In this document: positions 35,644 to 45,288 of the stretch, one piece after another | Position numbering within the stretch: the first letter of the stretch is position 1 | Layout of the letters: each line of letters opens with the position of its first letter | Assembly (NCBI GenBank): GCA_033961575.1 | Contig: CM066728.1 | Location: 31,000,352 to 31,064,351 of the forward strand | Origin: Aselliscus stoliczkanus | Lineage: Eukaryota; Chordata; Mammalia; Chiroptera; Hipposideridae | DNA: 64,000 nucleotides | Reading direction: 5' to 3' | Position numbers and translations under genes: made by a program | The notes under the pieces: generated by a model | The model's input: only the letters and a program-made list of their open reading frames with translations | The model's database searches: none | What the model was told of the DNA's origin: nothing

Positions 35644-36429
35644 ACTTTCGTTTTAAATCTGGAAATATAGCATATACAAAACCCCATGTCCCAAACCCTC
35701 AAAGATTCAATTCTAAGATATAATTAAAGGTTAAATCCCATTTAAATGTATTACATATTGTTTTGATTTGAAATCTCCTATATTAGAAGATCTTATTATA
35801 AGCTGCTATAACAATGAGAACAAGGACGATAGCAGCTCATATACACAATCTAAGCATGTTTTCCTTTTACGTTAAGTCTGGCCAGTCCAAGCTAGAAGAA
35901 CAACTCTGCTTAGGTTCCTTCTATCTTTTGACTCTGTCATAACTATAGTATATTGCTCTCGTTCACATGATTTAAATTGCCTCACCAACAACACATCTAC
36001 TCAAATTCTCATGAAAAAAAAAAAAAAGAAGTATAGTATAAGTAATTTCATTTTAAGGGGCATGACCCAGAAATTGAACACAGCAGTTTTATTCACATCC
36101 ACTTGTCAGTTGCACATCGGGCTAGGAAAAGCAGTTTCTGTCTCCCTGGACATGTAGTCAGCTAAAGCTGGTGGTATCAGTGACGGGGAAAGGGAGTTAT
36201 ATCAATTACAAAGGCAATCATTGATAATGGAGAGTGGGCTAACTCTTCCTGTATTTCCTTGGTACATTTAGGTTAATTCTAATTTATTTTACTACTGATA
36301 TTCATCCTAAAACCAGATTTTATATACTTTATTAAGGCACTAATTATATGCAAACAAAAGGAAAATTTTAAGATCATTATAAGTAAAGGACATTTTGTGC
36401 TTTCAACAATGAAAAAAGTCCATGCTGAA
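34761..36429. other. Single-copy AT-rich DNA
   Basis: No gene recognised; contains one (AT)n microsatellite annotated separately. Confidence 0.35.
35598..35637. repeat. (AT)n microsatellite
   Basis: About 20 uninterrupted AT units. Confidence 0.97.
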
Positions 36430-37160
36430 ATGAAATTATTTTGTCTAAACTATGTATCATCTATAATTTCTCAATTATTTCTTTAGGACAAAACTTCAGA
36501 AGTGTAATTGCTGTGTCAAAGAAAATGCAATCTTCAGACATTTGATATATATTACCAAAATTTCCTCCAAAAGTTAGTATGAATTTCTACTCCAATCAAA
36601 AATGCACTAGGATGTATTTGTGCCAATCTTTTTGTAAAGAGCCTCACTGAGATATAATTCATATACTACAAAAGTCACCCATTGATATTTATATTTTACT
36701 GACATTTAGTGGATTTTTGCAGTTGTGAAACCATTACAACAGGAAAACATTTCCATTACCTTAAAAGATTCACTCCTGACCATTTTACAGTCAAATCCCT
36801 ACCCCCACCCCTAACCCCAGGAAAACTCTGCTGTCTGTCTCTTAGAGATTTGCCTTTTTTAGAGATTTTATATAAATGCAGTCATCTAATATATAGTCTT
36901 TTGTGTCCAGTTTCTTTCACTATTTTATAATGTTTTTGAGGTTTATCCATGCCATAGCATGTGTCTGTAGTCTGTTCATTATTATTGCTGAAAAGTATAC
37001 CATTATACAATTATGATGCATTTTGTTTACTATTTTACTAGTTGATGGAATTCGGATTATTACCTGTTTTTTGCAATTATAAATAATAAACAATTCTGAA
37101 CATTGTGTGTAAGTCATTGTATGGACATAGGTTTTTACAGTTCCTTTCAATCTTGCTAGA
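36430..37160 (-). mobile_element. L1M 3' region, antisense
   Basis: Antisense L1 landmarks in order: 'tgtaattgctgtgtcaaaga' (about 36503), 'ctgagatataattcatatac' (about 36647), 'ctctgctgtctgtctcttag' (about 36826), 'tataaatgcagtcatctaat' (about 36871), 'cttttgtgtccagtttcttt' (about 36898), 'aggtttatccatgccatagc' (about 36939), 'tagttgatggaattcggatt' (about 37038). One old L1 copy. Confidence 0.88.
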
Positions 37161-37504
37161 ACAATTTGAATACATCAGTTTTAAATGTGAGACTATGCAC
37201 TTTCACTTGTGATATGAAAACACAATAATTCCAATATTTATAAGAGTAGTGGAATGGTGCTCTTCTTGAAAGGGTATTTATTCATAATGAGAGCTCACTT
37301 TCCAAAGCCATTTCTATACCATAATGTTTTTCTGATTTTGTTTTGGTAGGAAGAAGGATGCTAAATTATTTAGATTGAGAAGGGGTGATGTCATCTTTCC
37401 TAAGTTCTTGGCACACACTACATTATTCAACAGAGTATTAGGAAACACTGCATTCTGATTTATACATATGACTTGCATTTTATTTTTATATTTTAAATTC
37501 ATAT
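37161..37504. other. AT-rich DNA, nothing recognised
   Basis: No feature that I can name. Confidence 0.3.
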
Positions 37505-38030
37505 ACCCATTCAACACATATTTCTTGACCACCTACGATGGTCCAGACACTGTGTTTGGAACTAAGGAAACAGAATAGAACACAGCCCTTGTCTTCATGG
37601 ATCTTTACAAACTAAGGAGGCAATCACAGTACAATGTTATTTATGAAAAGATAGATACTATAAATATATTTAAAAAATCTAATTTAGTAAACCAAGATCA
37701 AAAACAAACAAAAAAACACAGCCCTCATTCAACTTTAGGTGGTCTAGGAAGCATTGCCAGATTCCAAGCTGAGACCTGAAAAAAGACGGGTTATCTAAGA
37801 AATAGAAAGAGAAAATCATCCCAAGACAAGAGAGGAACATATTCAAAGGTTTTAAGTCAAGGGAATCTGTTATCTTTGGGGAAATTTAGATAATTTTTAT
37901 GGCTTAAGCACAGCTTTTGAAAGGGCAATAACAACAGAAGGAGCTGGAAAAGCAAACTGGGGCAAAATCATGAAAGGATTCATAAACTACGTTAAAGGCC
38001 CATAAGCCAAATTTATTTTTACTGAAGTCA
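37505..38030 (-). mobile_element. L2 fragment, antisense
   Basis: 'cattcaacacatatttcttg', 'gaccacctacgatggtccag' and 'cccttgtcttcatggatctt' form the antisense L2 3' end. About 37930-38020 ('gaaaggattcataaactacg', 'ttaaaggcccataagccaaa') continues it after a gap. Confidence 0.8.
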
Positions 38031-38249
38031 CCAATGTCCTCCTTAGTAATTTCTGTTCACAATATCAGGCTAGGCTAGAACTTAACTTCCCTAAGGAAAC
38101 TATTTCTGGGCCTCTAAACCATGAAGGCCCATGATACACAGTTTCACTCTTTCACAGCACTCTAAAATTCTTCTTAAGAATCTAAAAGAGTTAGATTCTA
38201 TAAAGAGTAGGTCCAACTTCTCCATTAGAAAAACAAACTCTTTAAGGCA

Positions 38250-38770
38250 GTTGGGGGTTTGGGGGTACAGTTTCGGCGGTGAGATCCCCAACGTAAAAAA
38301 GGCACGCGGAGCCAACATGAGGAGGAACCAGCATCTTTAATCAGCAATAGCAACCATTATATAGAGGTATTGGGAGAGGAGAGTGCAGAGTGTGCATGCT
38401 CCCTCCCACAGGTGCAAGGCATGTTTACCAAAAAGGGCTTATGTAACTGGAGCCCGGCACCTGCACAACAGGCTCCAAAGCCAAGGCCATCTGGCTGGAG
38501 GTCGGGCTCCATGCATCAGCTTGTATGCAGCTGGACATTTCTGGCCCAGTCCCAGGACCTCCTGTGGTGCGCACGTGAAGGTCCCTCCAGCTAGGGGTCA
38601 GGGTCTGAGTGTCTGCCTGTCCACAGCTAGACATTCCTGGGCCCGTCCCAGAACCTCCGCGGTGCACTGGGGGTCAGGATCTGAGTGTGGGCCTGCACAC
38701 AGCTGGACATTCCCGGGCCTGTCCCAAGACCTCCGTGGTATGTGCCTGAAAATGCCTGGGCCCTGTCAGC
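38250..38770 (-). mobile_element. Probable solo LTR with tandem-repeat U3
   Basis: A GC- and CpG-rich block in AT-rich DNA. Read on the minus strand it has a repeat-bearing U3, a TATA-like 'ctctatataatgg' (plus-strand 38354-38366), an ATTAAA signal (about 38335-38341), then a U5-like part ending in a C-rich run at 38250. Three imperfect tandem repeats start at about 38532, 38626 and 38702 with 'gct(g/a)gacatt(t/c)c'. These features fit an endogenous retrovirus LTR left by recombination; no internal gag/pol/env sequence is seen. Exact ends and target duplication are unresolved. The 192-codon plus-strand frame here is antisense to the LTR and not a gene. Confidence 0.6.
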
Positions 38771-39009
38771 AAAGTAATGCATGTGGTTTAGTCCACCACT
38801 ATTTTAGTATCATTTCACACAATAGCATGCCTAATAAAGACTTTCAACAAATATGTGTTGAATCAAGAAAGGGAAGATTTTCTCTTTATTATATAGATAT
38901 TGAAGATTTTGCAGCAAATTTTTGCTTTGAGGAGCTCACTGTTTTATGGAGAATGGCCTGAAGAAAGAGGGCAAAACTGGATGTAAGAGGACAAATAATG
39001 TTATGGACT

Positions 39010-39245
39010 ACTTATTTAAAGCCAGGCAATGTCTTAAATGCTTAATGTATTTATGTACTGTATATCTCTTAATTATCACAACTCTGTAGATTCTAGCACT
39101 ATTTTCATTAAAATCAGAAACTGAGACCCAGACTAGTTAAGAAAACACCGAAGTTTGCCCAGTATATAAGTAGCAGAGCCAGGATACAAACCCTGGAATT
39201 CTGATTCTTCATATTATACTTTTAATTACTATGTTCTACTGCCTC
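39010..39245 (-). mobile_element. MIR SINE, antisense
   Basis: 'taattatcacaactctgtag', 'gaaactgagacccagactag', 'ttaagaaaacaccgaagttt', 'agtagcagagccaggataca' and 'actatgttctactgcctc' follow the antisense MIR order over almost its full length. Confidence 0.9.
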
Positions 39246-39524
39246 TAATAAGTCAGGTAAATACTAAAAGTGACTCAAATTAAGAGAGCTTTCCTTTGAA
39301 GGTAGGGAAGCTAAAAGAAGAAAGTTACAGGCAACGAGAAAAGCAACAACATTCTGCACTGATCAAGAAACACAGTGGATTTAGTTTCATGACACTCAAC
39401 TGGCTACCTTGGAGCCAACCAAGTGTCACAAGGACGAGGACAAGCTCTCATTCTAGAAAAGTGAACAAGCCAGAATGCATGGGCTCCTTTCTGTGAGCCA
39501 GGGTCAGAATGTTGGCCTCATTTC

Positions 39525-40050
39525 CAAAGCCATGAGAACCTAATGAAGAATTTTGAGCAAGACAATATAACAATAAAATATGTAGTTGAAAAAGAATGCT
39601 GTGAATGAAAATTTGGTGAATGGATTTGGGGAAAGTGGGCAGAAATTGGCACAATTAGACATATGCAGAGCAGTTAGGATGTTGTTGCAATTACCTAGGC
39701 AAAAGATTCTGATATCTCGGACAATCACAATGGTGGTATAAATAGAAAGGAGTGGATATATCTGAAAATTTTTAGAGGAAATATTTAGATACCAAAGGCA
39801 ATGGACAGTTTAGGAAAAGCAGAAAAGGATGTGTTTGGATAACAAGGAATGCACGTCTCAGAAAAAAGGAATTATTTCTAGTTTTTCCGAAAGAAGGGGA
39901 AAGGTTTGATATAGAATCAAGTAAGTAAGAACGTTACAGTAGACAACTGAAGAAATTTGTTGGATTTTATTTACGGTGTAAAGTCAAGAGTTAGGTCATC
40001 TGCTGAGAGTAAAGCATAGATGAAGTTCATTATAAATCACAAGTGAAAAA
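39525..40050 (-). mobile_element. L2 fragment, antisense
   Basis: 'agaattttgagcaagacaat' (about 39546), 'gttgttgcaattacctaggc' (about 39681) and the following 'aaaagattctgatatctcgg' match the antisense L2 segment upstream of its 3' end. The downstream limit is approximate. Confidence 0.7.
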
Positions 40051-40209
40051 CAAGAGTACAGTTGTCTCACAGAATATTGTTTATCACATACCTAACCTAT
40101 TTTATGATGATGAGGTATGAAAATAACAGATATATATCCCAAAGGATAATCCATTGTATATGTCGTTCTTGGAGGAACATTTAGTATCATAAATATGCCA
40201 ATTTTTATA

Positions 40210-41700
40210 CTAAATTTCAATTAATAAAGGTACAATAAAAATGCCAAAATGATTTTGATTTTAGTTCCAAAAAAAAAAAAGACCTAAATTCATATGAAAA
40301 ATAAAGATGCAAAAATAGGAGAGAGTATTTTATTGGATTTAAAATATATTATATAGCAATAGTAAAGCATGACTAGAGTAAAATAGAACAAAAAGTTCAG
40401 AAGAGGTTACATGTATGTATATATAAATCAATATTAATATATATCTGTGTGGATTTAATATATATTTTAGAGCAATTTTGCAAATAGATAGTAAAAATTG
40501 ATTTTTCAATAAATGGTTTTATAATAACTACACGGTCAATGGTCATTTTGGAAAACAAATGTATTGAACCATCATTCTTTACACTGAAATAAATTAAAAA
40601 TGAATGATAAATATAAATGTATTCAAAAATTATATGTGAACTAAAAATTTAAAAAAAAATAAAAATATATTGGAGAATAGATGATTTTTGAATGATGATA
40701 TAAACCCCAAACCATGAAAGTTTAATGGATTTGACTATGTAATACTAAAACTAAATGGCAAAATAAAACAACAAATTATGAAAAAATCTTTACAAATATA
40801 AGATGAAGGCTAGTTTTCTTAATATACAAAAAGATCCATGAAAATATTACCTACAAAAAATAATAAAAACTAGAAAAAAATGGATAAACAACATTGAAGT
40901 TTCACTTAAAAATATACAAATAATCCTTAAATAAATGAAAAGGTACATAATGTCACTCGAAGTTACAATTATAGTTTTTCCTACTAGACCGGGGGTTGGC
41001 AAACAGTGGCTCGAGAGCCACATGCGGCTCTTTGGGTACGTTCCATCTCAAAAGTTTGCCGACCCTTGGATGAGCCAATCCTGCCTCTCACACGATTTAA
41101 AAACTATTCTAGAGCCATAAATATATTTTTACATAATCACCATTATGTGAATACTATCCTTGAAATCTTATAAATGAAACTATGATAGTTTTACTTTCAT
41201 TTTCAATTTTACTTCAGAGTCATATGTCCGTACTCAAAGAGCGGCATGTGGCTCGCGAGCTGCAGTTTGCTGAAACCCTGGTGGCTCTTTCATCTCAAAA
41301 GTCTGTACTAGACTTTTTGTGTGTGTGTGTGTTGAAAATTATGGAGGAAAATGGAAACATTATCTATTACTGATTGAAATGTAATTTAGTATTATTTCAA
41401 TACAGAGAAATTTGGCAATGTCAAAAACTTAAATGTATATATGCTACTTTTAGGTTTAATTGTAAAAGTATATTTTTATATTAGAATATACATATACATG
41501 CATAAAACATGTTCATTGTGGCATCTAGTTTATTTTTTTGTAGTATAATATTGGGAACAAGCTAATTGTTCATCATCGGATGACCGGCTAAATAAATTAT
41601 AGTTACAAGTGGAATACTAAAAAGCTACTTTAAAAATGAGACCAATATGTCAAAAGCTTCAAGTACTTTTAAGGGAAAATTATCTTGTATATTTACAGGC
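40210..41700 (+). mobile_element. L1M ORF2-3' relic, interrupted by hAT
   Basis: ORF2 C-terminal sequence ('gaaaaaatctttacaaatat', 'aaactagaaaaaaatggata') precedes the hAT insertion; 'attatggaggaaaatggaaa', 'tttggcaatgtcaaaaactt' and 'ggctaaataaattatagtta' follow it. Frames are broken. Confidence 0.65.
40990..41305. mobile_element. Non-autonomous hAT element with perfect TSD
   Basis: The 8 bp direct repeat TACTAGAC flanks it exactly (40982-40989 and 41306-41313). Terminal sequence 'gggggttggcaaacagtggc' plus 'gagagccacatgcggctctt' is mirrored near the right end in complement ('cagcaaactgcagctcgcga', 'gccacatgccgctctt'). A further pair, 'catctcaaaagtttgccgac' at about 41047 and a shortened 'catctcaaaagt' at 41291, shows nested inverted-repeat structure; the right terminus seems to have lost about 10 bp. 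No transposase. Confidence 0.87.
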
Positions 41701-41704
41701 TTAG

Positions 41705-41773
41705 CATCCATCCATCCATCCATCCATCCATCCATCCATCCATCCATCCATCCATCCTTCCTTCCATCCATCT
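41705..41773 (+). repeat. (CATC)n microsatellite
   Basis: About 16 tetranucleotide units with a few substitutions near the 3' end. Confidence 0.97.
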
Positions 41774-43532
41774 TTATTTATTCTTTAAAGGCTCTGCTCA
41801 TTGGATTTTGAGTTTTAAAAGGCCCACAATAAATTTGGAGATTTAGATATCTAATCCTGTTTATGTGATTTTAATTAGCCACTGACTCCAGCCTAAATAT
41901 TTGTTAGTTTCCTAACCTTTTTTGGATTGCTACCATTAAACACCCTCTGATTGTTGTATTTGATATAATGATAATATGGGGTGATTAAATTGTTTTCCAG
42001 GACACTTATTTTAAGGTGTGAAGGTTAATGCCCAGTTGCCGCTCAGATAAAATTTTTCTCTAAAATTAAAATCAGCATATGCCCCCACATAAATCAGAAG
42101 AGGTTTGTTTTAGTGAGGTTTTGTTTTAGTAAAATTAGACTTGGATTTTAAGGGCAGAATTTTAATTTTTTTTCCAATTATAATAATTAGCAACAAGTAA
42201 ATGAGTATTTGAAAGAGATACTTGCATAAATCAAAATAGTTAACAAATGGGACTATGAATTAGATGAATTACATCATTTCACTGTTGCAAATGTTTGGCA
42301 CATAAAAGAAACTAAATAGACACTAAGTAATAAATGAAAGATCAACCTTGAGTTTTTTCAATCTAATATGTACTAGTCTTTCATTTGAGCCTTTAAGTTA
42401 GTAAAATGGAATTTAAATCACATTAAATCAAATACTGATCAGTTTGTTATTTTCAGATTTGTTACTATTTCCCTTTATTCACTCATGGTCTGCCATAAAT
42501 ACAGTATTGTAGACACTGATTAAAAGTACTTTATGAAATGATTTCATGCATTGCATTTGCGTTAATTCAAAATAAGAGAAAGTAGCTTTGAAGCATATTA
42601 GCATTTATTGAATCTTATATTTTTAAAAGCTATTTTTATAGATGTGTGAAGAAATAGCACATGTGCTGGATTTAATTGTAGATGTCTTACTTGGAGAGCT
42701 AGAAATGCACAACAGTCCTTCATGAGTTTCTAGGGAAATTCTGGTCCACACAGATGAAGCTCAGTCAGATCTGCCTGTTCTCTTCCAGAGTGGAGCTGTA
42801 TGTGCTATGTCTCCCATTGAAGGAGCTTGCCTTAATTCTCCTGTTCGGCCCCTTGAACATCTGACTTAAGTTTTAATATCTATCTGTACTGTTTAGATAG
42901 AAATTTAATACTATAGTAGTTTTTGATTAGTAAAAAAGCATGTGCATTTTAATATTACATCATCACATAAACTTTCTGAATGAAAATTAACATGTAAATA
43001 AACTGCTATTTTCAGACTTGAACAAAATATTGAGACATTATTCTGTAAATTATTACTTTAAGGCAATGAAATGGGTGTTTATTTATACATTTTAGAACAG
43101 TGTTCATGAAAGTAGGATGGCAGGGTTCTTATAAATTAATGTACATGAAAGCACTTCATCTACTCTATGCTATATTACAATTGCAATGCTTTTAAGATTT
43201 TAATTAAGCACTGTCCATATTTTATCAAATGTATTTTCTGCATCAGTTTTTCTACAAATTAAAAAAAAGCAAGAAACCAATAAAGCACCTAGAAATGAAG
43301 AGGAAAAAAAATCTACTTAAAATAGCATCATTGTTTTTTTTTTAAATGATGCCCTAGTTCCATGCTGCACTGAAACAGCTCTTAGTGGAGTCAACAGTGA
43401 TCTCAATTTTGCTAAATCTCATAGTATGCATTTTACTTGAATTTTCAGAACCATCAACACTATGGAATAAATTATTAAAAGACATTATTCCCTCAGCTTT
43501 TTTTATGCAATGTTTTTATTATGCAATACTCA
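41774..43532. other. Single-copy AT-rich DNA, possible conserved block
   Basis: No repeats recognised over about 1.7 kb, unusual for this window. About 42600-42900 is GC-richer and includes 'ctggtccacacagatgaagc' and 'agtggagctgtatgtgctat'; it may be a conserved noncoding element. No coding evidence. Confidence 0.4.
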
Positions 43533-43545
43533 CCCAATTTTACTT

Positions 43546-43985
43546 TGTTTTTTTTTTAAAGATTTTATTAGGGAATTGGGGGAGGGGAACAGCATTGGGG
43601 AATCGGGGGAAAGGGAACAGACAAGGTGTGGTCCTTTTTGGTTCTTCAGTCTAGTTGTGGAGTATGTTGCTTCACTAGCCCATGTTGGTATTATCATTGC
43701 GCTTTTCTGGGGTGAGGGAGATTAGTTGCCGGCCTCTAGACAGCTGCTCATGGCGGCTCTTGGCAGCTCATTGCAGCTTATGGCAGCCCACTGCAGCAGA
43801 GACTGCAGCCCACACTATCGCCGGCCATCTTAGCTATAGAGGCAACCTGGTGGAGTTGTTGTTTACCACCTTAGCTATAGAGGGCAGTGTCACTGTCCCT
43901 CATATGTGGGATCGGAACCAGGGCCCTGTTGCTCAGAGCTGGCGTCCCAAGTCAGCTCTTAACCAAAGCGCCACTCGGCTAGCTC
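43546..43985 (-). mobile_element. Long composite SINE (Rhin head, VES-like tail), antisense
   Basis: In complement it starts 'agccgagtggcgctttggtt' (Rhin-like head with box B-like 'ggttccgatccc'), continues past the usual end 'actgccctc' into about 300 bp containing 'ctgctgcagtgggctgcc', 'gcgcaatgataataccaaca', 'cacaactagactgaagaac', and ends 'ccccaattccctaataaaat' plus A-tail. Direct repeats 'ccc(a/g)attttactt' at 43533-43545 and 43986-43998 are the target duplication. Same family as 51.1 kb. Reading frames across it are chance. Confidence 0.88.
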
Positions 43986-44059
43986 CCCGATTTTACTTCT
44001 ACTATCCCTTCTTTATCAGTCTTTCAATACCTGCTGTGTAAACATTTGGTCTGTATAAT

Positions 44060-44461
44060 AAACATTAATATTTTTCAAGTTTTGGCCTTAAAACTTCTCT
44101 ATTTCTCATGCCATTCTTTCTCCCTATACCATTTCATTCATGCATGTGACTTATCCCAAATACAGATAATTCACAAATGTACATCAAATTTCAGACCTCT
44201 CCTTGGAAGTCCAGACTTTTACCTAATTAGCATCTTGCATCTGCTCTTTAATGCCTCAGAGATTATTTAAAGTCAACATGCCCAAAAGTGAACTTATAGT
44301 CTTCATTCAAAGCAATGGCTCTCTGCCAATGTTCCTTATCTCACTGAAAGTCATTGCCATCAATCCAGTCATTCAATCAGAAACCTGGGAGCCAAGCTTG
44401 ACACCTCCCTGTACTTCACTCACTACATCCAATCTATTACCAAGCCCTGTCAATTTCACTT

Positions 44462-44463
<2 letters not shown>
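44060..44463 (+). mobile_element. L2 fragment, sense
   Basis: 'cagacctctccttggaagtc' (about 44192), 'gtcaacatgcccaaaagtga' (about 44272), 'gaaacctgggagccaagctt' (about 44380) and 'acatccaatctattaccaag' (about 44425) match the internal region of L2. Followed by (AT)n. Confidence 0.75.

Positions 44464-44514
<51 letters not shown>
44464..44514. repeat. (AT)n microsatellite
   Basis: About 25 uninterrupted AT units at the end of an L2 fragment. Confidence 0.97.
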
Positions 44515-44516
<2 letters not shown>

Positions 44517-45128
44517 TAAATCTAAAGCACTGGCAGAGATGTTTTCAGAACAGGAAATAAACAAGATTCTGGACTTAACTCTCTCAAGAACAATTAAAGC
44601 ATTATGAGATATCCAAGAGAACTAAAGTTAAGTTGCCAGGCTATTACATAGGCTGTTTAATACTGAGGTTCCCTGTAAGTTTGAAATTCTTAATACTTAC
44701 CAATTGTGGGCCACAGTGACATATATATATAACTCCAAGTTTCTTTATCATTTTAGCTCAAAATGATAAATTTTTTTGTTGTTGTTTTTGTTTTTGTTTT
44801 GTTTTTCCAACTTCTGCTACATGTCCGTCTTAGGTGGCCAATGGTTTTGTTGTGCATCATTCATATCCTAGAGCCAGGCAGATGAAGCAGCCATGATTGA
44901 GTATAACATCAGAAAGAAAGTAAACTCTGGATCAACATCAAAAGGCCACTTTGTATCAGCCATCAAATGTCCTGGCCCAGAAGTAACACACATCACTCCT
45001 GCTCACAACTCATTTGCCAAAACTACTTACATGTTCATCTCCCTCATAAAAGGGCCAGGAAATATGTTCCTAGTAAGCTAAGAGCAGGAAATATTTGCTG
45101 AACAATACTGATGACTTCTTTGTTACTC
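44515..45128. other. Unassigned DNA
   Basis: Includes a T/GTTTT-rich run (about 44771-44810). About 44885-45080 ('ctgctcacaactcatttgcc', 'ataaaagggccaggaaatat') resembles part of an old interspersed repeat whose family I cannot name. No gene. Confidence 0.35.
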
Positions 45129-45147
45129 AAAAGATATTGCTATTTTA

Positions 45148-45271
45148 TTTATTTTTTTATTGTTTTATTTTTTATTTTTTGAGGGCATTGTCACTGGCCG
45201 TCACATGTGGGACTGAACCGGGGTCGCTGGCTTCCTCAGCCAGTGCTTTACCACCGCACCACTCAGCTGGC
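45148..45271 (-). mobile_element. Rhin-1-like SINE, antisense
   Basis: T-rich tail, then 'gagggcattgtcactggccg' to 'accactcagctggc'. Flanks 'aaaagatattgctatttta' (45129-45147) and 'aaaagattgctatttta' (45272-45288) form the target duplication with a 2 bp indel. The complementary start lacks a few 5' bases. Confidence 0.92.
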
Positions 45272-45288
45272 AAAAGATTGCTATTTTA

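Noticed and set aside
38383..38961. 192-codon plus-strand frame, the second longest in the window
   Set aside because: It runs through tandem repeats of a probable LTR in antisense and on into unrelated DNA; no domain.
41705..41773. CRISPR-like direct repeats
   Set aside because: A 4 bp simple repeat without spacers in a mammalian genome.
43385..44041. Overlapping plus-strand frames of 71-119 codons
   Set aside because: They cross the composite SINE in antisense and its flanks; a retroposon does not encode protein.
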